Source of the DNA: Verrucomicrobiota bacterium | GTDB taxonomy: Bacteria; Verrucomicrobiota; Verrucomicrobiia; Verrucomicrobiales; DEV007 | Direction: 5' to 3' | DNA: 8,119 nucleotides | Assembly: GCA_020629815.1 (NCBI GenBank) | Contig: JAHDCN010000123.1 | Coordinates: 1-8,119 of the forward strand | In this document: positions 1-6,451 of the stretch, in pieces | Layout: the number at the start of each line of letters is the position of its first letter | Numbering within the stretch: the first letter of the stretch is position 1 | The notes under the pieces: model-generated | Databases searched by the model: none | Told to the model about the DNA's origin: nothing | The model's input: the letters and a program-made list of their open reading frames with translations, nothing else | Position numbers and translations under genes: made by a program

Positions 1-597
1 GTGATGGATATTTCCAAGGAAAAGCCGAAGACTCTTGAAGCCTACGGTGCCAAGCCTGGAGAATCGAGCCTTGCCAACAATTGCCTGCTGGCTCGTCGCC
101 TGGTCGAATCCGGCGTGCGTTTTGTGCAGCTGTTCGACTGGGGTTGGGATTTCCATGGCACTGGCGAAGCCAACGGCATCACCACCGGTCTGACTAAGAA
201 GTGCGCTTCCATGGATAAACCGGTCGCAGCGCTAATCGAAGACTTGAAAGAGCGTGGCCTTTTCGATGAGACACTCATTGTTTGGGGCGGCGAATTCGGT
301 CGGACACCGTTCCGTGAGGGCCGGACCGCCAAGAGCAAAGTTCTCGGTCGCGATCACTATCCCGACTGCTTCACCATGTGGATGGCTGGCGGTGGCATGA
401 AGGGCGGCTATGAGTACGGAGCCACTGACGAACTGGGATTCAATGTCGCCGAGAAAGGTGTCCACATCCACGACCTGCAAGCCACCATCCTGCATCAAAT
501 GGGTTTTGATCACGAAAAACTGATCTATCGCTTCCAGGGCCGTGACTACCGTCTGACCGATGTCCACGGCCATGTGGTGAAGGATTTGCTGACCTAG
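1..597 (+). CDS. DUF1501 family protein, C-terminal part (5' end outside window)
   Basis: This is the last 198 codons of a DUF1501 protein. The family is usually about 400-480 residues with an N-terminal Tat-type signal, so more than half lies upstream of base 1. The GTG at base 1 is an internal codon, not a start. Family hallmarks in the visible part (fragment numbering) are NNCLLARRLVESGVRFVQL near 26-44, WDFHG near 49-53, VWGGEFGRTP at 94-103, GRDHYP at 116-121, GGMKGG at 131-136, HDLQATIL at 157-164 and a closing FQGRDYRLTDV at 178-188. The fold is related to alkaline phosphatases and sulfatases, but the reaction is not established. In Planctomycetota and Verrucomicrobiota these genes usually sit beside PSCyt1/DUF1549/DUF1553 genes. 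Here a small PSCyt1-like gene converges on it. The TAG stop at 595-597 overlaps the stop of that gene. Family assignment is very secure; function is not. Confidence 0.95.
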   Translation: MMDISKEKPKTLEAYGAKPGESSLANNCLLARRLVESGVRFVQLFDWGWDFHGTGEANGITTGLTKKCASMDKPVAALIEDLKERGLFDETLIVWGGEFGRTPFREGRTAKSKVLGRDHYPDCFTMWMAGGGMKGGYEYGATDELGFNVAEKGVHIHDLQATILHQMGFDHEKLIYRFQGRDYRLTDVHGHVVKDLLT

Positions 598-1079
598 TGA
601 CTTTCAGCCATCGTAGGGTAACGGGAGTCGTGCACCCAGTCGCCGAAGTCGCAACCTTCCTTGATCCAGCGGGACAGTGTCTCCGTTTCTTCTTTGGTCA
701 GTTGGGGGTATTCCTCGTCTTCGACGGGGGGCATGTGATCGTCATCGTCCAAAGGGAGTAGAATGGTGAGAAGCAGCTCACTCTCATCAGGTTTGCCCGG
801 AACGATGACTTCTCCCGAGTCTGCTCCGCGGATGATTGCTTCCTTTTCGGTAAGAACCAAATGAGCTTCCGGATACCTGGGGCGTCCTCTGTCGTTCTTG
901 TAAGGTGGCCGATGGCAGCCAACACAGCTGGCATGCAAAACCGGGTAAACTTCGGTGGCGAAATCTACTTTTGAGGAGTTCACCTCTTCAGCTCGTTCAC
1001 AGGAAGTGCTGGAAATCAGCAAAAATACACAGGCGTTAAGGCTGGCGAGAAGCCGAACCGAATCAATTGGCGGGATCAT
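594..1079 (-). CDS. Small exported planctomycete-type cytochrome c (PSCyt1-like), probable lipoprotein
   Basis: Read from the ATG at 1079 the protein has 161 residues. A hydrophobic segment at about 9-24 ends in SSTSC (Cys27), a loose lipobox, so an exported and possibly lipid-anchored protein is inferred. The mature part matches the PSCyt1 pattern: FATEVYPVLHASCVGCH with the c-type haem site CVGCH at 52-56, then a GADSGEVIVPGKPDESELLL stretch (85-104), HMPP with Met116 as likely distal haem ligand, and a closing LSRWIKEGCDFGDW helix. It is expected to carry one covalent haem and act in electron transfer outside the cytoplasmic membrane. In many relatives this domain is fused at the N-terminus of DUF1549/DUF1553 proteins; here it stands alone. 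The frame is open to a TTG at 1178, which would add 33 residues in front of the signal, so I prefer the ATG at 1079 although it has no clear Shine-Dalgarno sequence. The electron partner is unknown. Confidence 0.85.
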   Translation of the reverse strand: MIPPIDSVRLLASLNACVFLLISSTSCERAEEVNSSKVDFATEVYPVLHASCVGCHRPPYKNDRGRPRYPEAHLVLTEKEAIIRGADSGEVIVPGKPDESELLLTILLPLDDDDHMPPVEDEEYPQLTKEETETLSRWIKEGCDFGDWVHDSRYPTMAESH

Positions 1080-1198
1080 AAAGTAGGGAATCGAAATAAA
1101 TCTGTGTCTTTCGGGTAGGAAAATCGAGTCGAAATAGATGTTCAATAGGAATTCATTATGATGAACTATTCGCAGCAATTTGAGTTAGATGAGAAATT

Positions 1199-1210
1199 CT
1201 GAAATTTCAG
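1199..1210. promoter_or_regulatory. 12-bp perfect palindrome, possible operator
   Basis: CTGAAATTTCAG is a perfect 12-bp palindrome roughly in the middle of the divergent spacer. Such a position suits a shared operator for a dimeric regulator. It is short and AT-rich in the centre, so chance is possible, and no regulator is encoded nearby. Confidence 0.3.
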
Positions 1211-1241
1211 TCAAAGTTACGAGGCGTGATCGCGTTGAGCT

Positions 1242-1269
1242 TTGAAATCTTTGAATCGGCTCGTATTGT
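1242..1269 (+). promoter_or_regulatory. Candidate sigma-70-type promoter for the 438-aa secreted protein
   Basis: TTGAAA at 1242-1247 (5 of 6 to the -35 consensus) is followed after 16 bp by TATTGT at 1264-1269 (4 of 6 to the -10 consensus). A start near 1276 would give a leader of about 62 nt. The palindrome at 1285-1294 would lie just inside the transcript. The assignment rests on visual matching only. Confidence 0.4.
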
Positions 1270-1284
1270 AAGGCGTCTGTCTCT

Positions 1285-1294
1285 CGAACGTTCG
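1285..1294. promoter_or_regulatory. CGAACGTTCG palindrome downstream of the candidate promoter
   Basis: CGAACGTTCG is a perfect 10-bp palindrome, and its half CGTTCG recurs at 1305-1310, 16 bp further on. It lies between the candidate promoter and the ATG at 1338, where a repressor site could act. The half sites resemble those of the Bacillus-type LexA box (CGAAC-N4-GTTCG), but the 4-bp spacer is missing, so I do not call it an SOS box. Confidence 0.3.
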
Positions 1295-1337
1295 TATTTT
1301 TGGTCGTTCGGTAACCACTCACTTTTGGGGCATTCAA

Positions 1338-2654
1338 ATGAAACACACGAACACAATGATTATCGGGGCGATAGCAGCCGCCCTGACACTTCAATGCGGC
1401 CTGACGCAAGCGCAGGATCAGGTAGATGAGTATCCTCTGGCGATTCTGACCGAAAATCCCGGGATTGTTCTTAGTCCTTTCCCTCCCGGTAGAAAGCTGG
1501 ACGTGAAAGGTCTTGAGCCCGGCAGCCTTGCCCTTGATCCTTCAATCGAAAAGATTTTTCGGATTCCTCGGAATGCACCGATGACCGAAGGCAATGTTGA
1601 GGTGAATCCGATCCGTTTGGAAGATTTTAAGGCACGTAAGCAGGCAAACCTTCCGCTCTTCACCGAGCAGGAACTTCGTCCGGACAGCCCAGCTCAAATG
1701 CAACCATCCGCTCCGGAAACGCAGGTGGGTAATACTCCTGCAACAGCAAGTGCCCCGGCAGAGTTGAAACGGGGTGCTGATGGGAAGTACATCCTGCCTG
1801 ATGACCTCGCGGAATTCCTTTACTATTTTCAGCAGAGTTCGAAAAATAACGATCCGGCAGCTTCGTTGGCGTATTTTGCCGAGCCTGTTTCCAGTTATTT
1901 TGGCAAAAGTAATCAAACGCACTCTCAGATTCGACGTGACCGCTCGAATTACATCGCAAAATACCCGCAGCGGAATTATGTGTTGATCGGAGAACCGGAG
2001 ATTCTTGGTGCTGAGCGCGGTGTATATGAGGTTCGAAACCGTGTGAATTACACCGTCCGAAACGGGGGTAGGGGAGTGTCGGGTTCTGTTTCCGGATACA
2101 TGGTGATCACATCGACGCCTGAAGGATATCGGATCGTGGCTCTGGATGAGACGAAGCCAGGTGCGTCCCAGCCTTCCCGAATGAAATCGGAAGCAAAGAA
2201 ATTTCGTGATAAAGCGGCCGAGATGATGGCGAGCGGTGGGCCTCAAACTGCTACGCCCGGACAAACGCCAGCTCCCGAGGCACAGTCCCCACAAATCACC
2301 GACGTTCAGGCCTTTGTGAAGGCATTCAACTCAGCAGGCGAATCAAATGAGCCTTCTGCCTGTGTGAATTTCATGGCGACAAATGTGGAACGTTACTACA
2401 ACCTCCGAAATCCATCCCGTGATTCGTTGATCACCAATCGCCGCAACTACATTCGTCAGTGGCCGGAGCGAAAGTACTGGTCGTCAGGTGAGCCTTCGAT
2501 CCGTGACTTGGGCAATGGAAACTACGAAGTCGTTTCGAGAACAGGTTACGAAGTTAGGAAAGGATCCCGGAGAGTTCGAGGAACGGCATCTTCTCTCATG
2601 CGCCTTCAGCAAACGAATGAAGGGCTTCGAATCGTCTCGATCACTGAGGACTAG
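1338..2654 (+). CDS. Secreted protein with two tandem NTF2/SnoaL-like domains
   Basis: This 438-residue protein has an N-terminal signal peptide: basic MKHTNT, a hydrophobic core to about residue 18, and a probable cut after TQA (residue 25). Export to periplasm or beyond is inferred. Residues 39-77 form a small conserved-looking block (SPFPPGRKLDVKGLEPGS) resembling short segments I associate with other verrucomicrobial secreted proteins. A Pro/Ala/Thr-rich linker (114-142) follows. Then come two homologous domains of about 115 residues, at 155-269 and 322-437, joined by a second Pro/Gln/Ala linker (273-318). Both copies share R-x-NYI-x(3)-P-x-R-x-Y-x(3)-GEP, then YEV, Y-x-VR-x-G, G-x(2)-S and a closing G-x-RIV. 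The alternating helix and strand pattern suggests an NTF2/SnoaL-like cone fold. I see no catalytic residues, so a binding or structural role is as likely as an enzyme. The start is the ATG at 1338, with GGGG about 7-10 bases upstream. The end overlaps the VCBS gene by 14 bp. Confidence 0.8.
   Translation: MKHTNTMIIGAIAAALTLQCGLTQAQDQVDEYPLAILTENPGIVLSPFPPGRKLDVKGLEPGSLALDPSIEKIFRIPRNAPMTEGNVEVNPIRLEDFKARKQANLPLFTEQELRPDSPAQMQPSAPETQVGNTPATASAPAELKRGADGKYILPDDLAEFLYYFQQSSKNNDPAASLAYFAEPVSSYFGKSNQTHSQIRRDRSNYIAKYPQRNYVLIGEPEILGAERGVYEVRNRVNYTVRNGGRGVSGSVSGYMVITSTPEGYRIVALDETKPGASQPSRMKSEAKKFRDKAAEMMASGGPQTATPGQTPAPEAQSPQITDVQAFVKAFNSAGESNEPSACVNFMATNVERYYNLRNPSRDSLITNRRNYIRQWPERKYWSSGEPSIRDLGNGNYEVVSRTGYEVRKGSRRVRGTASSLMRLQQTNEGLRIVSITED
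1800..2147 (+). repeat. Domain copy A of the internal duplication (residues 155-270)
   Basis: First NTF2/SnoaL-like copy of the 438-aa protein. Diagnostic residues are RSNYIAKYPQRNY, then IGEPEI, GVYEVRNRVNYTVRNGGRGV and GYRIVALDE. The duplication is visible in protein but diverged in DNA, so it is old. Confidence 0.7.
2301..2648 (+). repeat. Domain copy B of the internal duplication (residues 322-437)
   Basis: Second copy, matching copy A through RRNYIRQWPERKY, SGEPSI, NYEVVSRTGYEVRKGSRRV and GLRIVSITED. The two copies align nearly without gaps over about 115 residues. Copy B ends at the stop codon with no tail. Confidence 0.7.
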
Positions 2655-5600
2655 GACTTTCACCCTGTGGGCTTGATTCGTCGGTAATAGGAATTGTCCG
2701 GGATGATTTGGTCCCGTCGGACCAACGGATCGACACTTTTGCGACTCGGGAGCCTCCGGCGGGTGCCCCGAAGAAAAGAGTTCTGGGCGACTGACTGTAG
2801 TAACCTCCGCCAGCGTAGTATTCAGCAGTCTGAGTAGGGAAACCAATAATCTCGACAGTCACTCTCGCGCCGGCAGCCTGTTTTCCATCCTCGCCAAAAA
2901 GTGGAATTGGCAGAGGTTGAGTCCGGCCCACTTTGATGTTGTTGGCAAAAATTGCCGGGTCCGATCCATTGATGGTAGCGAGAATATCGGGTTTGTTGTC
3001 ACGATTCAAATCGACGGCGGTTGCACCACGTCCGAATCCGTAGATGACCAATCCACTGTTTTCTGCCTGCACAGGCCACAGAGGGTTTTCAGCATTGCCC
3101 GTTCCCAGAAAGAGCTGAGAGATACCCGCATTCAATGCTTCGGGATGAGCGAGTGAACCTCCGCCACGGTTTTGCACCAGAAACAAATCGGCCCGCCCAT
3201 CGAAATTGAAATCCGAGACAATGCACCCCATGCCCTCCGAGCACTGAGCTTCTGCTGGCAGCGCTTTGAAACGAAGGGCTCCGCTTCCCTCATTCATCAG
3301 CAAGCCACTTCGGAGTTCAGTGGCCGAAGCTGATGCAGAAGCGCTTTCGGAAAGTCGGGCTGCGGAGAAATTTTTCGTCAGAAACGAAGCAACAAACTCC
3401 TGCGGTGATTTCCCGATTTTGCTTTCGGGAAATCCTGCAACAGCCAATTCTTCCCATCCGTGAATGGGGAGGCCACCGACCAATGTGATAGGAATCTGTT
3501 TTCCGTTACCGGCAAAGTCGCCGGCAAACAGTTGGGCAGGCTGATCCGAACTAGCTTGGAGCACTCCGTTTTCACCTTCGTTTGTCACCACGTAGTCGAT
3601 GTCGCCATCGCCATCAATATCTCCACCGGTGATAGCATTCCATTTACCGGTCAGCTGATCCAGCCCCCACTCTTTGGATTGATTGGTGAGGCGGCCATCC
3701 TGATTTTTCCAGAGCTGAGGGGTTCCCCATTCGCAAACCAGTAACAGATCCAGCCACCCATCGTTATCAACATCGGACCAGATGGCAGAATTGACGATGC
3801 CGGCGTTCTCCAGTCCTGCCGCAAGAGCGGAGGTACTGTCAGCGAATTTTCCGCTTCCATTATTAAGCAGAATCCTGCTGCGATCCGGACTGGGGTATTT
3901 GCCTACGAGATGATGAGCCCCGACAAACAAATCAAGGTCTCCATCTTTGTCAAAATCGGCTACCGCAACTGCTGAACTGTTCACCGTCGCATTGGGTAGA
4001 TGGCTTTTGGACGCATCGATGTAGTCCCCGTTTGGTTGGAGAAAATACAGCCGATCCATCATCAGTTTGGGATCGGTTCCGGACTGAAAGCTGCTGCTGG
4101 CGACATACAGATCTTCCCTGCCGTCACCATTGGCATCGAAGAATACGGCTGCTGCGTCTTCCCAGGCAGCATAGGACCGAAAGGGGTGATTGGCCTTTGC
4201 CAGTTCTACATTGCCGGCCACAAAGTGAGGATTGTGAGCTTCGGAACCGCCGAGATAGATTTCGAGATTCCCGTCGCCATCCAGATCAATAGCAGCGACC
4301 GAGGGGCCCGCCCGGTCGATAGCTGGAGGTAAAAGTGGCTGAGCATCGGGAAGGTTGGGAATGATCTCTTCTTCCCCGGTTCGCTTCAACGCATTGGATC
4401 CGACAAACATCGGGCTTCCTCGTCGCGCCCGGATTGCCGGAGGCCGAAGACTGTTGACCTCTCGAATCTCATATCGGTAGCCGGCTTCCAGATTTTCAAG
4501 CGTGGTGATCGCATTCGAACCGGGCCACCGAATGGAAACGCGATTCAAGGTTTCTGTTTCACCCATGCCAATAAAGAACGCAGCTTCGTCGGAACCTTTG
4601 AATCCACCGGTTGGGTGCATTTGCATCAGCCGGCCGGGGGCGTTCTCAATGGCGCACAAAATCTCTGCACCATGTCCAAATTCATTGGTCTTCTCGCCAT
4701 CCAGAGAAATCACGACCCGATTCTGAGAAGAATGGTTTCGATACAAGATCACATTTTCCCCGAGCGGACAGACTACAAGGTCCAGATCACCGTCACCATC
4801 CAGGTCGCCTTGACCGACCGAGTAGCTCATGCCCGCATGGTCCAGTCCCCAGTCTTTCGATGTATCGCCAAACTTCCAGTTCCCCAGGTTCTGAAAAGCC
4901 CGGTCAGTTTGACGATCTTCCGGATGCTTTTGAAGGATATCCCAACGCGTCTTGCCGGAAAGAGATTCCCCGATCAGAGCAGCAGACGGTAAGGCAGACC
5001 ACTGCCTCGCCTGACCGGTGGCGAAAAATAAATCAACCAGGCCATCGCAGTCATAGTCACCAGCCTTCACTGCCCAGGTCGCTCCGGTGTTTCCGATGCC
5101 CGCGAAATTCGCCATTTCCCGGAAGCGTGAAGTTCCGTTGTTCGCCATCAAGATATTCCGGTTTCGCTGGATGGCACCGCCACTGGTTAAAGCCCTCGCA
5201 ATGTCGCTCCGGAAAGGTTCGCCATAGCGTAGCTGACTCAATGGATCAGGAACGGAAGAGTTCGCCACGACCAGATCGATAAGTAAATCATTATTGAAAT
5301 CGGCCGAGGCAATTCCGCGGGAAAACCAGGGAGTGTAGGGAAACACCTTGCGAGCAGTTTCTATGAAACCATTCTCCGATAGTTTGTAGTTTAGGTCAGG
5401 GCCATGGCTGTCATTAGACACATACAAATCCGGACGAAGATCATGATCCGGATCCCAGGCCAAATGGGCAGTTCCGTATGACCGACCTACCGCTATGCCT
5501 GAATCACCAATTGGTAAAAACTTGCCATTCTTATTGGTGAAGAACCGGTCGGAGAGGGGAGCTTCGACCCAACGCTGCTTACCCTCGCCATCTTCGTAGC

Positions 5601-6321
5601 CCAAATAGGACTGCTCCCATTTCTCCGGTAAACGAATGACTTCATTCTCCTTGCGGGTTTCGATCTTATCAGGTCGACCATTCTCCGGCTCGAGGTGATA
5701 GGTCTGAATGTAGAGATCGAGAAACCCATCCAGGTCGAAGTCGCAAAAACTCGCGGTCAAAGCACCGTCGGAAAAATCGAGTCCCCATTCCTTCGCTCGA
5801 TCTACGAATCGCAAATTCTCAGGGTCGCCATTGTTGATCAACAGTTGATTCGGACTGTCATAGTTGATTACCAAAACATCCAAATCCCGATCATTATCGA
5901 CATCAGCCATGACAGCGGCGCTGCCCCAGCCCTCTTTTCCACCAGCGTTTACACGAGAGGTAACCTCACCAAACCGAAATTCGTCTCTTTGCAAAAAGAC
6001 TCGATGCTCACCGGTTGTTCCGGGAAAAAATAAATCGGCTTTGCCGTCGCCGTTCAGATCACCAATGGCGACGTTCCCTACTGCCCAGCCGTAAGCATAC
6101 AGCCTTCGCATCGGATGCTCGGGATCGAACTCGTAGCGCATGCTAACCGCCGTAGCCTTTGAGTCCACCTTTTCAAATAGAGAATCGCCACGCCATGAGG
6201 AGGGTCTTTCCAGAGCTCGCTTTTTGATAACATCGTCATCAGTCGTGCTGGAATCCTGAGAGAAAACCTGGCCGGCTGAGATGAGTAGACAAAAGAATAG
6301 GGTGAGGAGGTGACGAATCAT
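2641..6321 (-). CDS. Large secreted VCBS/FG-GAP repeat protein with two ASPIC/UnbV modules (CRTAC1-like)
   Basis: This 1226-residue protein starts at the ATG at 6321. The signal peptide has MIRH, a hydrophobic core and a likely cut after VFS at residue 21. Fourteen calcium-loop motifs of the form D-x-[DN]-x-D-x(3)-[DE] start at residues 88, 140, 194, 290, 341, 422, 506, 679, 729, 789, 850, 901, 1037 and 1104. They are the hallmark of FG-GAP/VCBS beta-propeller blades. Seven precede a first ASPIC/UnbV module (about 545-618, with GHGAEI and VSIRWPGSN). Seven more precede a second, shorter one (about 1134-1211, with AAGARV and VSIRWSDGT). The protein therefore reads as two CRTAC1-like halves. 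Between blades are typical NNG...F...A..GL segments. Ser/Ala-rich SESASASASA at 991-1000 is a local low-complexity insert, and the tail is Ser/Pro/Gln-rich. The family is extracellular and probably binds ligands or adheres to surfaces; I see no catalytic domain and the ligand is unknown. Similar long VCBS proteins are common in Bacteroidota and PVC bacteria. Confidence 0.93.
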   Translation of the reverse strand: MIRHLLTLFFCLLISAGQVFSQDSSTTDDDVIKKRALERPSSWRGDSLFEKVDSKATAVSMRYEFDPEHPMRRLYAYGWAVGNVAIGDLNGDGKADLFFPGTTGEHRVFLQRDEFRFGEVTSRVNAGGKEGWGSAAVMADVDNDRDLDVLVINYDSPNQLLINNGDPENLRFVDRAKEWGLDFSDGALTASFCDFDLDGFLDLYIQTYHLEPENGRPDKIETRKENEVIRLPEKWEQSYLGYEDGEGKQRWVEAPLSDRFFTNKNGKFLPIGDSGIAVGRSYGTAHLAWDPDHDLRPDLYVSNDSHGPDLNYKLSENGFIETARKVFPYTPWFSRGIASADFNNDLLIDLVVANSSVPDPLSQLRYGEPFRSDIARALTSGGAIQRNRNILMANNGTSRFREMANFAGIGNTGATWAVKAGDYDCDGLVDLFFATGQARQWSALPSAALIGESLSGKTRWDILQKHPEDRQTDRAFQNLGNWKFGDTSKDWGLDHAGMSYSVGQGDLDGDGDLDLVVCPLGENVILYRNHSSQNRVVISLDGEKTNEFGHGAEILCAIENAPGRLMQMHPTGGFKGSDEAAFFIGMGETETLNRVSIRWPGSNAITTLENLEAGYRYEIREVNSLRPPAIRARRGSPMFVGSNALKRTGEEEIIPNLPDAQPLLPPAIDRAGPSVAAIDLDGDGNLEIYLGGSEAHNPHFVAGNVELAKANHPFRSYAAWEDAAAVFFDANGDGREDLYVASSSFQSGTDPKLMMDRLYFLQPNGDYIDASKSHLPNATVNSSAVAVADFDKDGDLDLFVGAHHLVGKYPSPDRSRILLNNGSGKFADSTSALAAGLENAGIVNSAIWSDVDNDGWLDLLLVCEWGTPQLWKNQDGRLTNQSKEWGLDQLTGKWNAITGGDIDGDGDIDYVVTNEGENGVLQASSDQPAQLFAGDFAGNGKQIPITLVGGLPIHGWEELAVAGFPESKIGKSPQEFVASFLTKNFSAARLSESASASASATELRSGLLMNEGSGALRFKALPAEAQCSEGMGCIVSDFNFDGRADLFLVQNRGGGSLAHPEALNAGISQLFLGTGNAENPLWPVQAENSGLVIYGFGRGATAVDLNRDNKPDILATINGSDPAIFANNIKVGRTQPLPIPLFGEDGKQAAGARVTVEIIGFPTQTAEYYAGGGYYSQSPRTLFFGAPAGGSRVAKVSIRWSDGTKSSRTIPITDESSPQGESPSPQ
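2689..2922 (-). other. Second ASPIC/UnbV-like module (residues 1134-1211)
   Basis: It contains GEDGKQAAGARVTVEI, AGGGYYSQSPRTLFFGAP and VAKVSIRWSDGTKSSRTIPI, in the same order as the first module. The Gly-rich region is followed by SQSP in place of the GSDE of copy one. It is less typical than copy one but clearly related. Confidence 0.7.
4468..4689 (-). other. First ASPIC/UnbV module (residues 545-618)
   Basis: It contains NEFGHGAEI, MHPTGGFKGSDEAAFFIGMG and VSIRWPGSNAITTLENLEAG, the usual layout of ASPIC/UnbV modules that close CRTAC1-type propellers. Its position in the middle of the protein marks the boundary between the two halves. Confidence 0.8.
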
Positions 6322-6440
6322 TTCCCGGGGTGAAAGGTGCTGACGATGGGGGAAATTACAATGATCCGCAGCGAAAGGGAACCTTAAAGAGGAGAAACCG
6401 ACAGTTACCTTTCGCGACCTAACAGGGTTAAGTCACTGAC
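6322..6440 (-). promoter_or_regulatory. Upstream region of the VCBS gene with a possible -10 element
   Basis: This 119-bp spacer lies between the DUF6508 stop and the VCBS start. On the minus strand TGTAAT at 6360-6355 matches the -10 consensus at 5 of 6 positions and would give a leader of about 26 nt. No good -35 is visible at 16-18 bp. GGGAA touches the ATG, too close for a normal ribosome binding site. With the hairpin at 6421-6451 upstream, separate transcription of the VCBS gene is plausible but not shown. Confidence 0.3.
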
Positions 6441-6451
6441 CTAACCCTGTT
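6421..6451 (-). terminator. Near-perfect 31-bp inverted repeat spanning the DUF6508 stop codon
   Basis: AACAGGGTTA (6421-6430) pairs with TAACCCTGTT (6442-6451), and inside it GTCA (6432-6435) pairs with TGAC (6437-6440) around a single central base. Fourteen of 15 positions are symmetric. The one exception (6431 against 6441) is A and C on the plus strand but becomes a G-U wobble in the minus-strand RNA, so the hairpin is complete only in the transcript of the DUF6508 gene. The TAG stop (6443-6441) lies in the stem. There is no U-tract after it on the minus strand, so it is not a textbook intrinsic terminator. It may end or stabilise the transcript. Confidence 0.55.

Larger units (their letters stand above)
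1080..1337. promoter_or_regulatory. Divergent intergenic region between cytochrome c and NTF2-like genes
   Basis: This 258-bp spacer separates two genes transcribed outward and should contain both promoters. I see no credible coding sequence in it. For the leftward gene a CATAAT -10-like hexamer lies on the minus strand at 1160-1155, with no convincing -35. For the rightward gene see the separate entry at 1242-1269. It also contains two perfect palindromes (1199-1210 and 1285-1294) and a short TTCAT/ATGAA inverted repeat at 1152-1165. None of these matches a regulator site that I can name. Confidence 0.5.

Noticed and set aside
1285..1294. Possible SOS (LexA) box
   Set aside because: The half sites resemble the Bacillus-type box, but the 4-bp spacer is absent and the downstream gene has no link to DNA repair.
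1185..1409. 74-codon open frame on the minus strand across the start of the 438-aa gene
   Set aside because: It overlaps the promoter region and signal peptide of a well-supported gene on the other strand, has no ribosome binding site and encodes nothing recognisable.
1542..2294. 250-codon minus-strand frame opposite the NTF2-like gene
   Set aside because: Its translation is rich in Arg, Ser, His and Cys with no domain, as expected for an antisense shadow. The plus frame has a signal peptide and two homologous domains.
3326..3355. SESASASASA as a DNA tandem repeat
   Set aside because: The Ser-Ala alternation at residues 991-1000 uses different codons and shows no clean DNA repeat unit, so it is only protein low complexity.
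4611..5282. 223-codon plus-strand frame inside the VCBS gene
   Set aside because: Its composition (Arg, Ser, Pro, His) is that of a shadow frame, and the minus strand carries regular calcium motifs through the same stretch.
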